Positions 36,765 through 47,870 are shown, counted from the first letter of the stretch. The stretch is 64,000 nt of DNA from Paraburkholderia phenoliruptrix (GCF_019511605.1 NZ_JAEUAV010000003.1:62001-126000), one strand, 5' to 3'. The notes: generated by a model from the sequence alone, not told the origin. Made by a program: numbers and translations.

Positions 36765-36824
36765 GCGGTACTTGCGTCGACGTTTGGCTCTGCACCTGGC
36801 CGTCCGGCCAGGTTGTCGTCAGAT

Positions 36825-36864
36825 CGCCGTTCCCGCATCATCCGGGGAACGGCGTTTCCCTTTT
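36825..36864 (+). terminator. Terminator of fba
   Basis: CGCCGTTCCC (36825-36834) pairs perfectly with GGGAACGGCG (36845-36854), followed by TTTCCCTTTT. A second hairpin, CCTGGCC-GTCC-GGCCAGG, lies just upstream. Confidence 0.85.
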
Positions 36865-36907
36865 GTTCCGGTCACACTTTTTGCCTCATTTTTAGCGAAC
36901 CACGACG

Positions 36908-37798
36908 ATGTCTACCCTTTACGAATCCACGCTCCGCTCGCTGCCGCTGCTCGGCCGCGGTAAAGTCCGCGACAACTACGCAGTGGGCAACGACCAGTTG
37001 CTGATCGTCACGACCGACCGTCTGTCGGCGTTCGACGTGATCATGGGCGAGCCGATTCCGAACAAGGGACGCGTGCTCAACGAGATGGCGAACTTCTGGT
37101 TCGAAAAGCTCAAGCACGTGGTGCCGAATCACCTGACGGGCGTCGCGCCCGAGTCGGTCGTGGCGGCGGACGAAGTCGAGCAGGTCAAGGGCCGCGCGGT
37201 GGTGGTCAAGCGCCTCGAGCCGATTCTCGTCGAAGCGGTGGTGCGCGGCTATCTGGCAGGCAGCGGCTGGAAAGACTACCAGGCGACCGGTTCGGTGTGC
37301 GGCGTGCAACTGCCGCCGGGTCTGCAGAACGCGCAAAAGCTGCCGGAGCCGATCTTCACGCCGGCGGCCAAGGCCGAAATGGGCCACCACGACGAGAACA
37401 TCACATACGACGAGATGGAGCGCCGCATCGGCACCGAATTGTCGGCCACGATCCGCGACATCTCTATCCGGCTCTACAAGGAAGCGGCGGATTACGCTGC
37501 CACGCGCGGCATCATCATCGCGGATACCAAGTTCGAGTTCGGTCTGGACAACCACGGCAAGCTGTATCTGATGGACGAGGCGCTGACCGCCGACTCGTCC
37601 CGCTTCTGGCCGGCCGATCAGTATCAGGTGGGCACCAATCCGCCGTCGTTCGACAAGCAGTTCGTGCGCGACTGGCTCGAAACGCAGGACTGGGCGAAAG
37701 AGCCGCCCGCGCCGAAGCTGCCGGACGACGTGGTGCAAAAGACGGGCGAGAAGTATCAGGAAGCGCTCGAACGTCTGACCGGGCACAAGCTCGTCTGA
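36908..37798 (+). CDS. purC: SAICAR synthetase (phosphoribosylaminoimidazole-succinocarboxamide synthase)
   Basis: A 296-residue ligase that joins aspartate to CAIR in purine synthesis, using ATP. It has [52 protein letters not shown], and [32 protein letters not shown]. The length fits the longer bacterial form. It begins the purC-purE-purK run. Confidence 0.97.
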   Translation: MSTLYESTLRSLPLLGRGKVRDNYAVGNDQLLIVTTDRLSAFDVIMGEPIPNKGRVLNEMANFWFEKLKHVVPNHLTGVAPESVVAADEVEQVKGRAVVVKRLEPILVEAVVRGYLAGSGWKDYQATGSVCGVQLPPGLQNAQKLPEPIFTPAAKAEMGHHDENITYDEMERRIGTELSATIRDISIRLYKEAADYAATRGIIIADTKFEFGLDNHGKLYLMDEALTADSSRFWPADQYQVGTNPPSFDKQFVRDWLETQDWAKEPPAPKLPDDVVQKTGEKYQEALERLTGHKLV

Positions 37799-37882
37799 TC
37801 CAAAACCGCGAACCGCAAGCCGCAACTCAGCCGGCCGTGAACAGTCGGCTGCAACAGCCAATTGCAACAGAAAGCTGCGGGA

Positions 37883-37922
37883 CAGCAAGCCGCAACAGCA
37901 AGCCGCAAACAGGAAGCCGCAA
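37883..37922 (+). repeat. 13-bp tandem repeat between purC and purE
   Basis: Two identical units of CAGCAAGCCGCAA (37883-37895 and 37896-37908) are followed by a partial copy reaching the purE start. Further AAGCCGCAA-like fragments occur earlier in the gap, from 37812. Confidence 0.85.
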
Positions 37923-37923
37923 G

Positions 37924-38442
37924 ATGAGTGAAGCACAAACCGCCCATACGCATGGCGCGCCGGTTGTCGGCGTGCTGATGGGCTCCAGCTCCGACTGGGA
38001 AGTCATGAAGAACGCCGTGGCGATTCTGCAGGAGTTCGGCGTGCCGTACGAAGCCCGGGTCGTTTCCGCGCACCGCATGCCGGACGACATGTTCGCCTAT
38101 GCTGAAAGCGCGCGCGAGCGCGGCATCCGCGCGATCATTGCGGGCGCGGGCGGCGCGGCGCATCTGCCGGGCATGCTGGCGGCCAAGACCACGGTGCCGG
38201 TGCTCGGCGTGCCGGTGGCGAGCAAGTACCTGAAGGGCGTCGACTCGCTGCATTCAATCGTGCAGATGCCCAAGGGCGTGCCGGTCGCGACCTTTGCTAT
38301 CGGCGAAGCCGGCGCGGCGAATGCGGCGCTCTTCGCCGTATCGATACTGAGCGGCACGAGCGCGGAATACGCGGACAAGCTGGCGGCGTTCCGGGTTCGC
38401 CAGAACGAAGCGGCTCACGCAATGGTGTTGCCGGCGCTGTAA
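37924..38442 (+). CDS. purE: N5-carboxyaminoimidazole ribonucleotide mutase
   Basis: A 172-residue class I PurE that converts N5-CAIR to CAIR. It has the family start [37 protein letters not shown] with the catalytic His, and [25 protein letters not shown]. The purE start lies at the end of a short repeat array after purC, which replaces a clear ribosome site. PurK, its partner, follows. Confidence 0.97.
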   Translation: MSEAQTAHTHGAPVVGVLMGSSSDWEVMKNAVAILQEFGVPYEARVVSAHRMPDDMFAYAESARERGIRAIIAGAGGAAHLPGMLAAKTTVPVLGVPVASKYLKGVDSLHSIVQMPKGVPVATFAIGEAGAANAALFAVSILSGTSAEYADKLAAFRVRQNEAAHAMVLPAL

Positions 38443-39831
<1,389 letters not shown>

Positions 39832-39841
39832 CGCGCGCGCC

Positions 39842-40915
39842 ATGCCCGATCGACAGAACTCCGGCCAGGCCGATCGTCCTCAGGAAGCCGTCGCCAACGT
39901 GCTGCCCGTCACCGCCGCGCAAATCGAGCATGCGGCGGCGCTGCTCGACGCGGGCGGCCTCGTCGCGTTCCCCACGGAGACGGTCTACGGCCTGGGTGGC
40001 GACGCCCAGAACCCGGACGCCGTCGCGCGCATCTATGCGGCGAAGGGCCGGCCGGCGAATCATCCGGTGATCGTGCATCTGGCGCCGCAGGGCGATCCCG
40101 GCTACTGGGTCGAGCAACTGCCCCAGGAGGCGCAGCGCCTGATCGACGCGTTCTGGCCGGGCCCGCTCACGCTGATCCTGAAGCGGGCGGCGCGCATACC
40201 GGCGGCGGTCAGCGGCGGGCAGGATTCCGTCGGCTTGCGTTGTCCGTCGCACCCGGTGGCGCAGGCGCTGCTGGAAGCCTTCAGCGCGCTGCGCAGCGGG
40301 CATGGCGGTGTGGCGGCGCCGTCGGCGAACCGGTTTGGGCACGTGAGCCCGACCACCGCGCAGCATGTGCGCGACGAATTCGGCACGGCGATTCATGTGC
40401 TCGACGGCGGCGCGTCGGACGTCGGCATAGAGTCCACCATTCTGGATTTGTCGCGGGGTTTCCCCGCGTTGCTGCGGCCGGGCCGTGTCACGCCGCAAGA
40501 AATCGCCGACGTGCTTGGCGAGGCGCCGCGCCTGCCCGACGGTTCCGACGCCACCGCGCCGCGCGCCTCCGGCACGCTAAAGGCGCACTACGCGCCGCGC
40601 ACACCGCTCGCTTTGTTGCCGTTCAACGCGCTGGAGCCGTTGCTCGCGGGGCGTGCACCCGGCGAGCGCGTCGCGCTCGTCGCGCGGGCGTCGCGAGCGG
40701 GCCAGTGGGCCGACGCCGAGGGCGTGCACTTCATTGCCGCGCCTGAAGATCCGCACGTCTACGCACGCGAGCTGTACGGCTTGCTGCGCGCGCTGGATCG
40801 CGCGAACGTCGCGCGGATTCTGATCGAGAAACTGCCTGATACGATCGAGTGGATCGCGGTGAACGACCGGCTTGGCCGGGCTGCCGCGGCGTTCGAGGCG
40901 CAAAGCCAGACCTGA
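39842..40915 (+). CDS. L-threonylcarbamoyladenylate synthase (Sua5/YwlC type)
   Basis: A 357-residue protein with an N-terminal TsaC/YrdC domain (LDAGGLVAFPTETVYGLGGDAQNPDAVARIYAAKGRPANHPVIVHL, and GVAAPSANRFGHVSPT) and a C-terminal Sua5 domain (SGTLKAHYAPRTPLAL to the end). It makes threonylcarbamoyl-AMP for the t6A37 modification of ANN-decoding tRNAs. The presence of both domains marks the Sua5 rather than the short TsaC form. It ends the purine run. Confidence 0.95.
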   Translation: MPDRQNSGQADRPQEAVANVLPVTAAQIEHAAALLDAGGLVAFPTETVYGLGGDAQNPDAVARIYAAKGRPANHPVIVHLAPQGDPGYWVEQLPQEAQRLIDAFWPGPLTLILKRAARIPAAVSGGQDSVGLRCPSHPVAQALLEAFSALRSGHGGVAAPSANRFGHVSPTTAQHVRDEFGTAIHVLDGGASDVGIESTILDLSRGFPALLRPGRVTPQEIADVLGEAPRLPDGSDATAPRASGTLKAHYAPRTPLALLPFNALEPLLAGRAPGERVALVARASRAGQWADAEGVHFIAAPEDPHVYARELYGLLRALDRANVARILIEKLPDTIEWIAVNDRLGRAAAAFEAQSQT

Positions 40916-40965
40916 GCTCGTCGACGCGGTTTTTCGCAGGCGGCGCGTGACTGGCGTCCAAATAG

Positions 40966-41020
40966 AAAACGCCTGGCTTGTCTATCGAACGAGTCGATAA
41001 GAAGAGCCAGGCGTTTTTTT
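40966..41020 (+). terminator. Terminator after the Sua5-type gene
   Basis: AACGCCTGGCT (40969-40979) pairs with AGCCAGGCGTT across a 25-base loop, followed by seven T. It closes the purC-to-Sua5 transcript. The A-run on the left would also let it serve the converging minus-strand gene. Confidence 0.85.
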
Positions 41021-41089
41021 AATTTCCGCGCTGCCGAACCCGCGCAAGTCGAACCCGCGCAAGACAAAAACGCGCGGCCGCTTGCCGGC

Positions 41090-42343
41090 TTATTTACCGA
41101 GGCCGGTCGCCGCGATCTGCTGCTGCACGTACTGCGCGAACAATGCGTGCATGTGCGTGCTGGGGTGGACGGTGTCCGCGAACATATAGGTCTGGTCCGC
41201 GCCGGCCACCGTGTAGGTCTGCGGCGAGCAGAACAGCGAGGAGCCGAACTGGGCGCCATACTGCTCCGGAGTCAGCCCGTTGGTCGCGCTCGGATTGGCG
41301 CGGGCGTAGGCGGTCGCATTGCTCTGCATGGCAGTGAGGTTGCAGGCCGTGCCGGTGTTCGACACCGTGAAGCCAAGCGCCTTGTAGTTCGGCAACTGCT
41401 GGTCCTGCCACGCGAACGCATCGACCACGATCACCTTGCCCGTGCCGAGAAGGCCGAGCGCCGTGAGGTTCTGCACGAACATGTAGTTGTACGCTGCAGC
41501 GATACCAGACAGCAGCGCGGCCGAACCCGGCGTGCTTGCATTCGCGGCGACGCCGAGCGGCGTGTTGCCGATGTCCGGCACGGTCGACACCACCACGTGA
41601 GTCGCGCCCGAGTTGACGATGGTCTTCACTTGCGCGGCGAGCTGCGTGGCCGCCTGGGCAACCTGCGGGTTAGGCAGTTTCGACAGGTAGCTGACGATGA
41701 ACGCGACCTGGCCTGCCTGCGTGTTGGGCAGCGTGCCGGCCTGCACGAGCAGCGGGAATTGCGTCTGTAGCGCGGTGCCGAGCGCTGTCAGATTCGCGGT
41801 GTTCTCCGCGAACTGGAAAATGTCGTTCGCGCCGCCGTTCACCAGCACGAGCTGGTTCGAGTTGAAGCTGCTGTGCGCATTCAGGTAGTTCGCAACCTGG
41901 GTCACGATGGGCACTGTGGTGGCGGCCATGTTGTTCGGCGCCCAGCCTTTGCCTTGAGCATTGACCACGTCCGAGCCGCCCTGCGCATAACCGTAGCCGC
42001 CTGCCGCGACGAGCGGCTGGCCGAAGCCGCCGAGGTAGGCCGGCTTCAACGTATCGCCGTAATACGCTGCGACCTTCTGCGTCCATACTTCACCGGGGTT
42101 GGTCGTGAAGCGGCCGCCGCCGAAACTGGACTGGATAACCGGTGCATACGTGCCGACATCCGACAGGCTGTCGCCAAACGAAACCACCTGCAGTTTCACG
42201 CCGCCCGCCGGCGTGCTCGTGGCTGAGTTGTTGTTGTCGTCGCCGCCGCCGCCGCAAGCGGCGAGCAGCGCAAATGCGGCGCTCGCCGCGGCGATTTGCG
42301 TGACGCGCAACCAATGCTGTTTCCTCGATGCTGTTTGCTTCAT
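41090..42343 (-). CDS. GDSL/SGNH-family esterase lipoprotein
   Basis: A 417-residue secreted esterase. A lipobox LAAC places the lipid-modified Cys at 30, followed by GGGGDDNNNS. The catalytic block I is VVSFGDSLSDVG with Ser59; block III GGANDIFQ supplies the oxyanion Asn; block V near the end has Asp390 and His393 in ADTVHPSTHMH. Members hydrolyse lipid or acyl esters at the outer membrane. The ATG at 42343 follows GAGGAG. The gene lies 95 bp after the desaturase-like gene on the same strand. Confidence 0.9.
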   Translation of the reverse strand: MKQTASRKQHWLRVTQIAAASAAFALLAACGGGGDDNNNSATSTPAGGVKLQVVSFGDSLSDVGTYAPVIQSSFGGGRFTTNPGEVWTQKVAAYYGDTLKPAYLGGFGQPLVAAGGYGYAQGGSDVVNAQGKGWAPNNMAATTVPIVTQVANYLNAHSSFNSNQLVLVNGGANDIFQFAENTANLTALGTALQTQFPLLVQAGTLPNTQAGQVAFIVSYLSKLPNPQVAQAATQLAAQVKTIVNSGATHVVVSTVPDIGNTPLGVAANASTPGSAALLSGIAAAYNYMFVQNLTALGLLGTGKVIVVDAFAWQDQQLPNYKALGFTVSNTGTACNLTAMQSNATAYARANPSATNGLTPEQYGAQFGSSLFCSPQTYTVAGADQTYMFADTVHPSTHMHALFAQYVQQQIAATGLGK

Positions 42344-42438
42344 GTTGGCTACATCTCCTCGTATGTCTGGCCCTTGCGCCATGTATTGCAGGCCGCGCCC
42401 GCCGCGTCGGCGGCGTGACGACAGCTTACAGAATCTTC

Positions 42439-43428
42439 CTACGTCTGCGTCTTGCTGGAAATAGGGTTGTTGTCGTTGATGCCGGTGTGCGTCGGCGTGC
42501 TGACGGTAGCGGCCATGCCGGCCGTGCAGTGAGGCGCCGGGCCCGCCGTCGCACCCGCCATGCGCCGCGCGTGAAAACCGGCGGCCCACGCGGGCGGCGC
42601 AAAGAGCGCACGCAGTTTGTCGCGCACGCCGCGCGCGGTGGCGACGTCGTGCGCCATCGACACCCATTCGTGGAACGTCGCCTTCAGCGGGTTGTACGTA
42701 TGAAACGGCTCGACGATGCCGTAGACGGGCGGCTCGCGCGAATCTTCGTCGACGTAGGTGCCGAACAGCCGGTCCCAGATCACGAGCACGCCCGCATAGT
42801 TGCGGTCGATGTAGCGGTCGTTGCGCGCGTGATGCACGCGATGGATGGACGGCGTGTTGAACACATATTCGACCCAGGCAAACCGACCGCTGAACTTGCG
42901 GACGAGCTGGGTATGCACGAAAAACTGGAAGCCCAGGTTGATCAGCACGATTGCGACGATCTGCTTCGGCGGAAAACCGAGCACGGCGAGCGGCACCCAG
43001 AAGAGCCACATGCCGGCGAGCGGATACATGAGGCTTTGCCTGAACGCGGTCGAGAAATTCAGCCGCTCCGACGAGTGATGCACAACATGCGCGGCCCACA
43101 GCCAGCGCACGCGATGGCTGCAACGGTGAAACACGTAGTAGAGCAAATCCTGTGCAACGAACAGCACGGTGAACGGGAGCCAACCGGCCTGCCACGTATG
43201 CACGCGGTAGTGGTCGTAGAAAAACGCATAGACGGGGACGATGGCGAGCCACGCAAGCTTGTCGGCCGCTTGCTGCAACAGCGCGAGCGCCGCATTGCAG
43301 AGCGTGTCGCGCCAGTTGTAGAGCGCCGCGCCGGGGCGCGTTCGCCGCAGGTGCCACGCCTCCCAGCCGATACATGCGAGAAAGACTGGCGCCATGGCGA
43401 GCAGCAGCAATTCGGCATCGAATTGCAT
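42439..43428 (-). CDS. Sterol desaturase / fatty acid hydroxylase family membrane protein
   Basis: A 329-residue membrane di-iron enzyme. The histidine clusters HRCSH, HVVHHSSERLNFSTAFRQ and HRVHHARNDRYIDRNYAGVL-type are the metal ligands of the family, set among about four or five hydrophobic helices. Relatives hydroxylate or desaturate lipids; the substrate here is unknown. The C-terminal 40 residues are variable and Pro/Thr-rich. The ATG at 43428 follows GAGGAAG. A GDSL lipoprotein follows on the same strand. Confidence 0.88.
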   Translation of the reverse strand: MQFDAELLLLAMAPVFLACIGWEAWHLRRTRPGAALYNWRDTLCNAALALLQQAADKLAWLAIVPVYAFFYDHYRVHTWQAGWLPFTVLFVAQDLLYYVFHRCSHRVRWLWAAHVVHHSSERLNFSTAFRQSLMYPLAGMWLFWVPLAVLGFPPKQIVAIVLINLGFQFFVHTQLVRKFSGRFAWVEYVFNTPSIHRVHHARNDRYIDRNYAGVLVIWDRLFGTYVDEDSREPPVYGIVEPFHTYNPLKATFHEWVSMAHDVATARGVRDKLRALFAPPAWAAGFHARRMAGATAGPAPHCTAGMAATVSTPTHTGINDNNPISSKTQT

Positions 43429-43585
43429 GGTGTCTTCCTCCGTGGTCCCTTGCCGCCGCGGGACGTGCCGCGGTGTTCTGTCGTGGGTTGTTGTTATGGC
43501 TCGAGCGCGCCGCGCGGCTCGCACACTGCCCGACAGCGTACACGGTTAAGCGCGTGCCGCGCGCGGCCTTCGTTAGAAGGAATCC

Positions 43586-45175
43586 TCAATGGGCGTCGCG
43601 CTTGCGCGGGTTTTTCCTGGGCTTCGCGCGCGGTGCAGCGCTTGCCTTTTCGGCGGCCGGCGCTGAGACAGTGGTAAAGCCCGTGGTCGGTCCTTGGTAG
43701 ACCCATTCGAGCAGCGCGTCGTGCGCGGCGCGCGCAGCTTCGGAGTGCGGATCGTTGATGAAGCTCACCACGACATAGCTGTTGCCGTCAGCCGATGCCA
43801 CGTACCCTGCAATCGCCCGCACGTCGCGCAGCGTGCCGGTCTTGATCTGCGCATTGCCGCCCGCGCCCTGATTGGTGAGACGGTTGCGCATGGTGCCGTC
43901 GACGCCCGCAATCGGCAGCGACTGCACGAACACCTGAGCGACCGGGCTCGCGTTGGCCCGTTGCAGGAGATCGGCGAGCGAGAGCGCGGTGAGATGCTCG
44001 TCGCGCGAGAGCCCCGAGCCGTTGTCGAGCGACAGATATTGCATCTCGACGCTGTCGCGGCGCAGGAACGCCTCGATTGCGCGCGCGGATTTGGCGGGCG
44101 TGGCGGGTGGCTTTTCCTCGACCGCGCCGATCGTCAGGAACAGGTTGCGCGCCATCGTGTTGTTGCTGAACTTGTTGATGTCGCGAACGATGTCCGACAG
44201 CAGCGGCCCCTGATGCGTGGCCACCAGTTTCGCGCCGACCGGCACCGCGCCTTCGCGCGTGGCCCCGCTGAAGGTGCCGCCGGTCTGCTGCCACAGCGCG
44301 AGAAAGCCGCCCGCGAAGAACGCCGAATGATCGAGCACCGCGACGTTGACGGTGCGCGGGCCGCAGCGCACTGGGTAGTCGCCGGCAAACGACGCGACGA
44401 CCGTGCCGTTCGGCGTCGGTGTGACGGCGGGCGAGACCGAAGCCGCTTCCCCGCGGCACGGGCCGTTGACCGCGCGCATCTGATTGTCGATTTGCAACTG
44501 CGCGAGCGCGGGCAGCACGTCGATGGCGACGGTGCCGTCCGGCGACGGCGTCAGCGTGAACGACAGCGATTTGAACGCGTACAGCAGCGGGTCGGGACCG
44601 ACGTTGTACGGCGCGCTGGTGTCGTCGTCGAAGGCGGGCAGGTCGCGCGTGGACACATCGAAGTAGCGCTTGTCGAGCACGAGCGCGCCGTCTATGCCGC
44701 GAATTCCCGCCTTGTGAATCTTCTGCACGAGGTCGATCAGTTCCTCCGGCACGAGCTTCGGATCGCCCGTGCCCTGAATGTAGAGATTGCCGTGCAGCAC
44801 GCCGTTGGCGTCGAGCGTGCCGTCTGCATAGGCGCTGGTGCGCCACCGGTAGTCGGGGCCGAGAATCGACAGGCCGGCGTAGGTGGTGACGAGTTTCATC
44901 GTCGACGCGGGCATCATCGGCTTGCCCGCGTTCAATGCGACGATCGGCGTGCGGTCGCCGACTTTCTCGACGACCACGCTGACCGACGACAAGGGCACGC
45001 GCGCGCGCTGCAAGCCGACCATCACCGACTGCGGCAACACGGTGCTGACGTTTATGCCCGGATGCGTGGCCTTGACGCGCGCGTCGGCCGCAACCGGCAG
45101 GCATGCCGCGCCGGCTAGCGCGGCGCACACGACGAGCCGCGCGCTCGTACGAGACGCGCTGCCGCGCGGCGACAT
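43586..45175 (-). CDS. dacB: D-Ala-D-Ala carboxypeptidase/endopeptidase (PBP4, DacB)
   Basis: A 529-residue class C-type penicillin-binding protein. From the ATG at 45175 there is a signal peptide (residues 1-30, ending VAADA). The active site is SxxK with Ser91 and Lys94 (PASTMKLVT), SxN in KFSNNTMARN, and KTG in QIKTGTLRD. DacB trims or cleaves peptidoglycan cross-links in the periplasm. An upstream ATG at 45295 would add 40 residues that bury the signal peptide. The end is a basic Ala/Lys/Arg-rich tail (EKASAAPRAKPRKNPRKRDAH). Confidence 0.93.
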   Translation of the reverse strand: MSPRGSASRTSARLVVCAALAGAACLPVAADARVKATHPGINVSTVLPQSVMVGLQRARVPLSSVSVVVEKVGDRTPIVALNAGKPMMPASTMKLVTTYAGLSILGPDYRWRTSAYADGTLDANGVLHGNLYIQGTGDPKLVPEELIDLVQKIHKAGIRGIDGALVLDKRYFDVSTRDLPAFDDDTSAPYNVGPDPLLYAFKSLSFTLTPSPDGTVAIDVLPALAQLQIDNQMRAVNGPCRGEAASVSPAVTPTPNGTVVASFAGDYPVRCGPRTVNVAVLDHSAFFAGGFLALWQQTGGTFSGATREGAVPVGAKLVATHQGPLLSDIVRDINKFSNNTMARNLFLTIGAVEEKPPATPAKSARAIEAFLRRDSVEMQYLSLDNGSGLSRDEHLTALSLADLLQRANASPVAQVFVQSLPIAGVDGTMRNRLTNQGAGGNAQIKTGTLRDVRAIAGYVASADGNSYVVVSFINDPHSEAARAAHDALLEWVYQGPTTGFTTVSAPAAEKASAAPRAKPRKNPRKRDAH

Positions 45176-45805
45176 GGGGGGAACGCAGGGGGCGGTCGGG
45201 GAAGCGGTGACAGCGGTGAAAGCAGAGGTTGCGCGTAAATGCAGCGCCGCGTGACGAAGATGGCGTGCGACAGAAGACAGGAAAGCGTGCGTCATGAACG
45301 GGCGAGAGAGCAAAATATCGGGGCGTGGGGCACGCGGCAATTCAAATTGGGTCAAAACAAAGCGTGAACAGGCCGCACAGCAACTGTCGGCGAGGCCCAT
45401 TCGTAAATCTGCTGTGCGCTTCGCCGCGGCAAATGTAGCAAATGCGGGACGGGCGGCAAGCGCAGCGAACGCGGCAAATACGGCAAACGCAGCGAATACG
45501 GAGAGCTAGCAAAGCGCGGCGCTGGCCGTTCGCGCCCGTGCCCGAGCGCAATCCGGCTCAGCAAGCGAATCACCCCGCAGGGCCTCACGCTCGCGTCCAT
45601 AGCCGCGCTCGGACAGCCGAAGCGCCGCGCGACGCAAAGCGCCCATTGTAGTGACATGCCGCCGGCCCGCGGTGATAAAAGCGCCACACGGCTCATAGGT
45701 TCACACTGCGGCCTCACGCGGCAACGTCACGCGGCAACGTCGTCCGGCGCACAGGCCGGGGCGGGCGCTAGAATGCGGCATCATCGAATGTAAGGAAACG
45801 TGACC
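45176..45805. other. Long divergent intergenic region with repeats
   Basis: Between dacB and the second two-component system there are about 630 bases without a supported gene. At 45430-45505 a degenerate repeat based on GCAAATACG or GCAGCGAA recurs. At 45715-45740 the 13-mer CACGCGGCAACGT is repeated twice exactly. A TAGAAT -10-like box (45771-45776) lies 30 bp before the regulator start. Confidence 0.6.
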
Positions 45806-46468
45806 ATGCGCATCTTGCTAGTCGAAGACGACCGGATGATCGCGGAAGGCGTGCGCAAGGCGCTGCGCGGTGAAGGCTTCGCGGTCGACTGGGTGGAAGA
45901 CGGCGAAGCGGCGCTCAGCGCGGCGACGAGCCAACCGTACGATCTGGTGCTGCTCGACCTTGGACTACCCAAACGCGACGGCCTGGACGTGTTGCGCGCG
46001 CTGCGCGCCCGCGGCCACGCGCTGCCGGTGCTGATCGTCACGGCGCGCGACGCAGTGGCCGACCGCGTGAAGGGCCTCGACGCCGGTGCGGACGATTACC
46101 TCGTCAAGCCGTTCGATCTCGACGAACTCGGCGCGCGCATGCGGGCTCTGATCCGCCGCCAGTCCGGCCGCAGCGATTCGACGATCCGCCACGGCAATCT
46201 GACGCTCGACCCAGCGTCGCATCAGGTGACGCTCGAGGGCGCGCCGGTGGCTCTGTCTGCGCGCGAGTTCGCGCTGCTGGAGGCGCTCCTCGCGCGGCCG
46301 GGCGCGGTGCTCTCGAAGAGCCAGCTCGAAGAAAAAATGTACGGCTGGGGCGAGGAGATCGGCAGCAACACCGTCGAAGTCTACATACACGCGCTACGCA
46401 AGAAGCTCGGCGCGGATCTCATCCGCAATGTGCGTGGGCTCGGCTACATGATCGCGAAGGAAGCCTGA
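45806..46468 (+). CDS. OmpR-family response regulator (PmrA/QseB type)
   Basis: A 220-residue regulator with receiver Asp51 (LVLLDLGLP), acidic pair Asp8/Asp9, and Lys of LVKPFDLDE, followed by the winged helix ending NVRGLGYMIAKEA. Similarity is to the PmrA/BasR/QseB/TctD group. The ATG at 45806 follows AAGGAA; a GTG six bases earlier is too close to that site. It is 4 bp before the histidine kinase gene. A PmrA-type direct repeat occurs upstream of the next gene, the HtrA protease. Confidence 0.94.
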   Translation: MRILLVEDDRMIAEGVRKALRGEGFAVDWVEDGEAALSAATSQPYDLVLLDLGLPKRDGLDVLRALRARGHALPVLIVTARDAVADRVKGLDAGADDYLVKPFDLDELGARMRALIRRQSGRSDSTIRHGNLTLDPASHQVTLEGAPVALSAREFALLEALLARPGAVLSKSQLEEKMYGWGEEIGSNTVEVYIHALRKKLGADLIRNVRGLGYMIAKEA

Positions 46469-46472
46469 GCCG

Positions 46473-47774
46473 ATGCGATCCATCCGCCGTCAATTGCTGG
46501 TGTGGCTGCTTGCGCTCGTGCTGCTTGGCGTCGGCTTTGCGGGCTGGCTGATCTATCGCCAGGCGCTTGCCGAGGCGAACGAGCTGTTCGATTACCAGTT
46601 GGAACAGATCGCGGCGGCGTTGCCGTCCGAACCGTTCTCGCAGGTGCTGGGTTCGCGCGATACGGGCGACGAAGGCATCGTGCTGCAAATCTGGAATCGC
46701 AACGGCGTGCTCATGTACTACTCGCGGCCGCGCGCGCCGCTCGCGCCGCGCGCCGAACTGGGGTTCTCGACCGAGCGCACGGAACGCGGCGAGTGGCGCG
46801 TGTACGGCGCGATTGTCGGTGATAACGTCGTGCAGCTGGCGCAGCCGCTTTCGGTGCGCAACCGGCTCGCCGCCGACGTCGCCTTGCGCACGCTGTGGCC
46901 GTTGATCGTGCTCCTGCCGGTGCTCGGGCTCGCGGTGTGGGTGGTGATCGGACGCGGGCTGCGGCCTTTGCGGCGCGTGACGAGTGCGCTCGACACGCGC
47001 CATCCGGAGGCGCTCGATCCATTGCCCGACCAGCGTCTGCCGCTCGAGGTGCAGCCGCTCGTGCGTGCGCTGAACGGGCTGTTGCAGCGGCTTGCTACGG
47101 CGCTCGACATCCAGAAGGCGTTTGTCGCTGACGCGGCGCACGAACTGCGCACGCCGCTCGCGGCCGTGCAGATTCAGGCGCAACTGGTCGCGCGCGCGAA
47201 AGACGACGCCGCGCGCGACGAAGCGCTCGCGGATCTGCAAACCGGCGTGACGCGCGCCACGCGCCTCGCCGAGCAACTGCTCGCGCTCGCGCGCTCCGAG
47301 CCCGACGGCCTTGCCGTGACCGATGCCGTCGACCTGCGCGCGTTGCTCTCGGACTGCGTGCTCGCCTATGCGCCGCTCGCGCAAAATCGCGGCGTCGATC
47401 TCGGCATCGAGGCGAACGAGGCGGCGACCGTGATCGGCGATCCGGAATCGTTGCGCGTGATGTTCAACAACCTCGTTGACAACGCAACCAAGTACACGCC
47501 GCGCGGCGGATGCGTCGACGTGAGCCTGCACGTCGAAGACGGGCATCCCGTGGTGCGTATCGCCGACAGCGGACCTGGCATCGAGCCCGCTGAGCGCGAC
47601 CGCGTGTTCGACCGCTTCTACCGCGCGGGTGCCGGCGAAAATCGCGTGCGCACGGACGTGGCGGGCAGCGGCCTCGGCCTTGCCATTGTGCGGCGCATTG
47701 CAACCCAGCATCATGCGACAGTGTCGCTCGACGAATCGTCGGCCGGCGGGCTCAAAGTCACCGTGCGCTTCTGA
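46473..47774 (+). CDS. Sensor histidine kinase (PmrB/QseC type)
   Basis: A 433-residue inner-membrane sensor. TM1 is at 8-28 and TM2 at about 140-160, around a short periplasmic domain of about 110 residues. The phosphoacceptor His223 is in FVADAAHELRTPLAAVQ. The catalytic domain has the N box NNLVDNATKYTP, the G1 box DSGPGI and the G2 box GSGLGLAIVRRIA. It directly follows its regulator, so they form one operon. Confidence 0.94.
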   Translation: MRSIRRQLLVWLLALVLLGVGFAGWLIYRQALAEANELFDYQLEQIAAALPSEPFSQVLGSRDTGDEGIVLQIWNRNGVLMYYSRPRAPLAPRAELGFSTERTERGEWRVYGAIVGDNVVQLAQPLSVRNRLAADVALRTLWPLIVLLPVLGLAVWVVIGRGLRPLRRVTSALDTRHPEALDPLPDQRLPLEVQPLVRALNGLLQRLATALDIQKAFVADAAHELRTPLAAVQIQAQLVARAKDDAARDEALADLQTGVTRATRLAEQLLALARSEPDGLAVTDAVDLRALLSDCVLAYAPLAQNRGVDLGIEANEAATVIGDPESLRVMFNNLVDNATKYTPRGGCVDVSLHVEDGHPVVRIADSGPGIEPAERDRVFDRFYRAGAGENRVRTDVAGSGLGLAIVRRIATQHHATVSLDESSAGGLKVTVRF

Positions 47775-47853
47775 GTGCGAACGTTTCAGTTTCCTTTCGA
47801 AAGAAAAGTGCCTGAAACAAGGGCTAAACGCTTCGATTCGCGATCTGTCGCTG

Positions 47854-47870
47854 CTTAAGACTCTTTTAAG
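47854..47870 (+). promoter_or_regulatory. PmrA/BasR-type box upstream of the htrA-like gene
   Basis: CTTAAG-ACTCT-TTTAAG is an exact fit to the PmrA pattern YTTAAK-N5-YTTAAK. It lies 57 bp upstream of the protease start and 80 bp after the histidine kinase stop. The regulator encoded just upstream is of the PmrA/QseB type, so it is the obvious candidate to bind here. This is inference from motif and position. Confidence 0.7.

Noticed and set aside
41090..43543. An 817-codon minus-strand frame that runs through the GDSL gene and on upstream
   Set aside because: Only the last 417 residues are a real protein, beginning at a lipoprotein signal with a ribosome site. The upstream part overlaps the hydroxylase gene in another frame.
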